Positions 7,692 to 10,255 of a stretch of DNA of 10,255 bases are shown one piece after another. The translations under genes were made by a program, and so were the position numbers. Origin of the DNA: an uncultured Prevotella sp. (GTDB taxonomy: Bacteria > Bacteroidota > Bacteroidia > Bacteroidales > Bacteroidaceae); contig USSA01000102.1 in the NCBI GenBank assembly GCA_900557255.1, positions 1-10,255 on the forward strand, in the 5' to 3' direction. The notes under the pieces were generated by a model, which was given only the letters and a program-made list of their open reading frames with translations, was not told the origin of the DNA and did not search any database. Numbering within the stretch: the stretch's first letter is position 1; each line of letters starts with the position of its first letter.

Positions 7692-7701
7692 TATTTTTGC
7701 A
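7687..7701. promoter_or_regulatory. Inverted repeat TGCAA-N5-TTGCA over the -33 element
   Basis: TGCAA (7687-7691) and TTGCA (7697-7701) are perfect arms around five A/T bases. The left arm contains the -33 TTG of the operon promoter, so a protein bound here would compete with RNA polymerase. The arms are short, so chance occurrence is possible. Confidence 0.3.
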
Positions 7702-8029
7702 GTTAATAAAACTTAAATAGCGGAAAATAGTATTTTTTTTGTCGTTTTCGTACATCTGGGTTCCTCATATACCTTATTATATATAGAGGGGTTGGATACG
7801 TAAGTGCGCAAAAGGGGTGATGAAGGAGTGTGTAGCTTTGAAGAGCGATAAAGAGTAATTCTTCCGTAAGTATTTGATATAGTGTGTAAAACTACACTAA
7901 ATTTTTCTCTTAATATGGATAAAAATACACTTAATCGGTGGCAGATGAGAGCAAAATGCAGGTGCTCCAGTCGTAAGAATGCTTAAAGTATAAAAAATGT
8001 TTCCGTTTTAGAAATATTAACGCTGTTTT
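7702..8029. other. Gene-free centre of the divergent intergenic region
   Basis: No coding frame with recognisable protein features, tRNA or terminator was found here. It is AT-rich with a G-rich patch around 7785-7850. The main structure is the inverted repeat at 7880-7899; a smaller GAGCA/TGCTC repeat lies near 7947-7965. TAGCTTTG at 7833-7840 resembles a -7 box but has no partner TTG at the right distance. The stretch is longer than two promoters need, so it may hold further regulator sites. Confidence 0.5.
7880..7899. repeat. Inverted repeat TAGTGT-N8-ACACTA
   Basis: TAGTGT (7880-7885) and ACACTA (7894-7899) are perfect 6-base arms. The inner bases GTAAAACT can extend the pairing. The sequence TAGTGT, 2 bases, AAAACTA recurs as TAGTGT, 5 bases, AAAACTA at 8035-8052 inside the kinase promoter, so this may be a second binding site of the same regulator. 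Confidence 0.4.
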
Positions 8030-8061
8030 TATTGTAGTGTTTGATAAAACTAGTAACTTTG
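8030..8061 (+). promoter_or_regulatory. Promoter of the ROK kinase / NagB-like operon
   Basis: TATTG (8030-8034) and TAACTTTG (8054-8061) are separated by 19 bases, the same arrangement as the divergent ROK-regulator promoter. Transcription would begin near 8067, leaving a leader of about 100 bases before the ATG at 8170. The spacer holds TAGTGT (8035-8040) and AAAACTA (8046-8052), an imperfect copy of the inverted repeat at 7880-7899. Confidence 0.7.
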
Positions 8062-8083
8062 CAAAATAAAATATTTTAGTAAT

Positions 8084-8130
8084 ATGGTGAATGTTAATAA
8101 AGAATTTAATAAATAGCAGTTCGGGCTGCT
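8084..8130 (+). other. Leader with possible 10-codon frame and small hairpin
   Basis: Inside the roughly 100-base leader of the kinase gene an ATG at 8084 opens a 10-codon frame (MVNVNKEFNK) ending in TAG at 8114-8116. It is directly overlapped by the hairpin AGCAG-TTCGGG-CTGCT (8115-8130). There is no Shine-Dalgarno site and the stem has only 5 pairs, so translation or attenuation is speculative. Confidence 0.2.
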
Positions 8131-8169
8131 CCTCATTATTTGTTTTTAATCTATTTTATTAAAAGAATT

Positions 8170-9135
8170 ATGGATTATAATAAGAAGTCTTTAGTGATTG
8201 GCTTGGATTTGGGTGGAACCAATTCCGTTTTCGGTATCGTTGATGGGGATGGAGAAATAATATCTACAGTCTCAATCAAGACCCAGGCATTCCAACGCGT
8301 GGAACAATACGTAGAGGAATCGGTAAAAGCTGTGATGCAGATAGTAGAACAGGTTGGTGGTATGGAGAAAATTCGTGCCATGGGCATTGGTGCGCCTTGT
8401 GGTAACTACTACAAGGGAACCATTGAAAATGCGGCAAACCTGGTATGGGCTAAGGGCATTGTACCGCTGGCTGACATGTTCTCAGAGAAACTGGGCATTC
8501 CGGTTGCTATTACCAATGATGCAAATGCGGCTGCTATGGGAGAAATGAAATATGGTGCTGCGGTTGGCATGAAAAACTTCGTAGAACTCACCCTCGGGAC
8601 AGGCGTAGGATCAGGTATCGTGGCTAACGGGCAGCTGATTTATGGTTGCGATGGTTTCGCCGGTGAGTTGGGGCACATGGTAGTGGAGCCTGACGGTAGA
8701 CCATGCGGCTGTGGCAGAAAGGGCTGTCTGGAGACCTACTGTTCGGCTACAGGCGTGGTCCGTACTACCTTGGCCATGCTCGAAGCATCAACCGTGGCAA
8801 CTGAGCTGAGAAATATTCCAAGGGAAGAAATTACATCTTATGTGGTTTATAAGGCTGCCATGGCAGGAGATACACTGGCACAGGAAGTGTTCAGACAAAC
8901 CGGTACAAGAATCGGCAAGGCCTGTGCAGAGATAGCTACCTTTCTGAGCCCGGAGGCTTTTATCTTCTTCGGAGGATTGGCACAGGCTGGCGATCTGCTC
9001 TTCCGTCCTATTGAAGAAGCATATAACGAGCATGTGCTCTCATTATATAAAGGTAAGGCTAAGTTCCTGATGAGCGGACTGGATGGAGCCAAGGCTGCCA
9101 TCCTGGGTGCTGCGGCAATGGCATCTGAACTCTAA
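8170..9135 (+). CDS. ROK-family sugar kinase (glucokinase/N-acetylhexosamine kinase type)
   Basis: Seen: 321 residues from the ATG at 8170. A TTG 30 bases upstream would add ten residues of no family resemblance, so the ATG is preferred. The phosphate loop is GLDLGGTN (11-18). The catalytic base is Asp117 in TNDANAAAMGE. The ATP/phosphate segment is TLGTGVGSG (141-149). The sugar-binding GELGH gives Glu166 and His169, and the zinc set is His169, Cys179, Cys181, Cys186 (CGCGRKGC). The second ATP segment is FIFFGGL (264-270). All key residues are present, so it should phosphorylate a hexose in the cytoplasm with ATP. Related Bacteroides ROK kinases act broadly on glucose and N-acetylglucosamine. 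It has its own promoter, is divergent from the ROK repressor, and is followed 51 bases later by a NagB-like gene with no terminator between. Exact sugar unknown. Confidence 0.93.
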   Translation: MDYNKKSLVIGLDLGGTNSVFGIVDGDGEIISTVSIKTQAFQRVEQYVEESVKAVMQIVEQVGGMEKIRAMGIGAPCGNYYKGTIENAANLVWAKGIVPLADMFSEKLGIPVAITNDANAAAMGEMKYGAAVGMKNFVELTLGTGVGSGIVANGQLIYGCDGFAGELGHMVVEPDGRPCGCGRKGCLETYCSATGVVRTTLAMLEASTVATELRNIPREEITSYVVYKAAMAGDTLAQEVFRQTGTRIGKACAEIATFLSPEAFIFFGGLAQAGDLLFRPIEEAYNEHVLSLYKGKAKFLMSGLDGAKAAILGAAAMASEL

Positions 9136-9186
9136 TCCGTCATTTTAAAAAAATATAACATAACCTATTTAAATATAGATAAAGAT

Positions 9187-10255
9187 ATGAGACTCAATCT
9201 TAGTTCGCAAATCGTACTCAATAAAGTACCTGTAGAGTTCTACAAGCCAAAGACGACTGTAGAATACTCTGAAATCTCCAGAATGGAGAAGATTCATACA
9301 GATATCTTTGCCTCTATGGCAGAAGGTGCCAGTCATGTAGCTGATAAAATAGAAGCTGGTATCAAGGCGGCACAGCAGGAAGGTAAATTCTATGTGATGG
9401 CGCTGGGTGCCGGTTCTTCTCTCTATTCTGTATACGATGAACTCGTTCGCCGTTACAACGAGAAGACCCTGAGCTTCCGCAATGTTGTTGTATTCAATGC
9501 ATACGAATATTATCCGCTCCAGAAGGACAGCTCTCTCCGTACCATCAACCAGTTGAAGGAGCGTTTCCTTGATCATGTGGATGTGGCTGAGCAGAACATC
9601 TTTACACTGGATGGTTTTGTGGCACAGGATGCCGTACAGGACAGTTGCCGTCTTTATGAGCAGCGTATCAAGACCTTTGGCGGTCTCGATGTAGCCCTCA
9701 TAGGTATAGGCCGTTCGGGTAATATTGCAGCCAACGAGCCAGGTTCGGGCATCCAGTCGATGACCCGTATCATCCTCATCGGCAATACCTCTCGCGAAGA
9801 GATGGAGAACAGTGAGCAGACCAAGGAAACCATTCCTCCATGTTCGCTCACCATGGGTATCGCTACCTTACTCTCAGCCAAGAGCATCTATCTGACAGCC
9901 TGGGGCGAAGAGAAGGCAGAGATTATGCAGAAGGTGGTGGAGAACTCTATCACAGATACCCTGCCGGCATCATTCCTTCAGACTCATCCGAATGCTCATG
10001 TTGTCATCGACCTGGGTGCTGCTCATCATCTGACACGTATCGAGCATCCATGGCTCGTAACTTCATGCCAGTGGAGTGATAAACTGGTGCGTTCGGCACT
10101 GGTATGGCTCTGCCAGAAACTCGGTAAGCCTATTCTGAAGTTGACCAATAAAGATTATAATGAGAACGGACTGAGTGAACTTCTGGCTCTCTATGGCTCA
10201 GCCTATAATGCCAATATCAAGATTTTCAATGATTTGCAGCATACCATTACCGGAT
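9187..10255 (+). CDS. Long glucosamine-6-phosphate deaminase-like protein, N-terminal part (cut by window edge)
   Basis: Seen: an open frame from the ATG at 9187, with 356 codons before the edge. Residues about 35-290 follow the NagB/6-phosphogluconolactonase fold: MALGAGSSLYSVYDEL (71-86), FRNVVVFNAYEYYPL (97-111), FLDHVDVAEQNIF (127-139), GGLDVALIGIGRSGNIAANE (165-184), LTMGIATLLSAK (221-232) and ASFLQTHPNAHVVID (261-275). Canonical NagB has FNMDEY and GVGNDGHIAFNEP. Here the Asp72 position is Tyr106, and Asp141 and His143 are Ser177 and Asn179; only Glu184 matches Glu148. Deaminase activity is therefore doubtful although such proteins are usually annotated as deaminases. Known for the family: Bacteroidales homologues of about 660 residues carry a C-terminal LmbE/PIG-L-type deacetylase domain, which would lie beyond the window. 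It is probably co-transcribed with the upstream ROK kinase, suggesting amino-sugar or hexose-phosphate metabolism. Confidence 0.88.
   Translation, partial: MRLNLSSQIVLNKVPVEFYKPKTTVEYSEISRMEKIHTDIFASMAEGASHVADKIEAGIKAAQQEGKFYVMALGAGSSLYSVYDELVRRYNEKTLSFRNVVVFNAYEYYPLQKDSSLRTINQLKERFLDHVDVAEQNIFTLDGFVAQDAVQDSCRLYEQRIKTFGGLDVALIGIGRSGNIAANEPGSGIQSMTRIILIGNTSREEMENSEQTKETIPPCSLTMGIATLLSAKSIYLTAWGEEKAEIMQKVVENSITDTLPASFLQTHPNAHVVIDLGAAHHLTRIEHPWLVTSCQWSDKLVRSALVWLCQKLGKPILKLTNKDYNENGLSELLALYGSAYNANIKIFNDLQHTITG

Noticed and set aside
7833..7840. TAGCTTTG as another plus-strand promoter
   Set aside because: No TTG is found 19-21 bases upstream, and the better TATTG-N19-TAACTTTG promoter lies closer to the kinase gene.
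7820..7858. Twelve-codon frame MKECVALKSDKE
   Set aside because: Too short, no promoter with correct spacing, and the G-rich stretch is too close to the ATG to act as a normal ribosome site.
8140..8169. TTG start giving a kinase ten residues longer
   Set aside because: The extension (LFLIYFIKRI before the ATG) has no ROK resemblance and no ribosome site. The ATG at 8170 places DLGGTN at the usual distance from the N-terminus.
9169..9576. 135-codon minus-strand frame opposite the NagB-like gene
   Set aside because: It is antisense to a frame with clear NagB-fold motifs and has no protein-family features of its own.
1..10255. Mobile element, CRISPR, tRNA or phage signature
   Set aside because: No transposase or integrase frame, regular short repeats, tRNA-like cloverleaf or phage genes were seen on either strand.

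Overview
The window looks like a Bacteroidales chromosome, most likely Prevotellaceae (Prevotella/Segatella type). It carries an adjacent SusC/SusD pair, three promoters of the Bacteroidetes pattern (TTG, about 19-20 bases, TAnnTTTG), mostly Shine-Dalgarno-free starts, and long NagB-like and ROK sugar proteins typical of that order. The species call is an inference from style, not from a marker gene.

Left end (1-383, minus strand): the first 58 codons of an exported S1-type sulfatase with its own promoter, and a strong hairpin behind it. At 384-736 lies a broken nagB (glucosamine-6-phosphate deaminase). Its N-terminal and C-terminal parts are recognisable, but the middle, with most of the active site, is deleted, the two halves are out of frame, and a conserved Trp codon is now TGA.

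Centre (741-7692, minus strand): one compact polysaccharide-utilisation operon read right to left. The order is ROK-family repressor, GH16 endo-glycanase, SusC, SusD, then a rho-independent terminator. Gaps are 12, 38 and 17 bases, and the only convincing promoter lies before the ROK gene. The likely logic is that SusCD captures and imports an oligosaccharide, GH16 cuts it, and the ROK protein senses a released sugar or sugar phosphate and controls its own operon. The substrate cannot be fixed from sequence: GH16 of the ExDxxE type suggests beta-1,3-type glucan, but mucin-type galactans are possible.

Divergent region (7643-8169): 527 bases without a gene, holding two opposed promoters and several inverted repeats that could be operators.

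Right end (8170-10255, plus strand): a ROK sugar kinase with all catalytic and zinc residues, followed 51 bases later by the N-terminal 356 codons of a long NagB-like protein. The NagB-like domain lacks most canonical deaminase catalytic residues. The two are probably co-transcribed and would supply the cytoplasmic arm (sugar phosphorylation and something downstream) for the divergent uptake operon. No mobile element, CRISPR array, tRNA or rRNA was seen.
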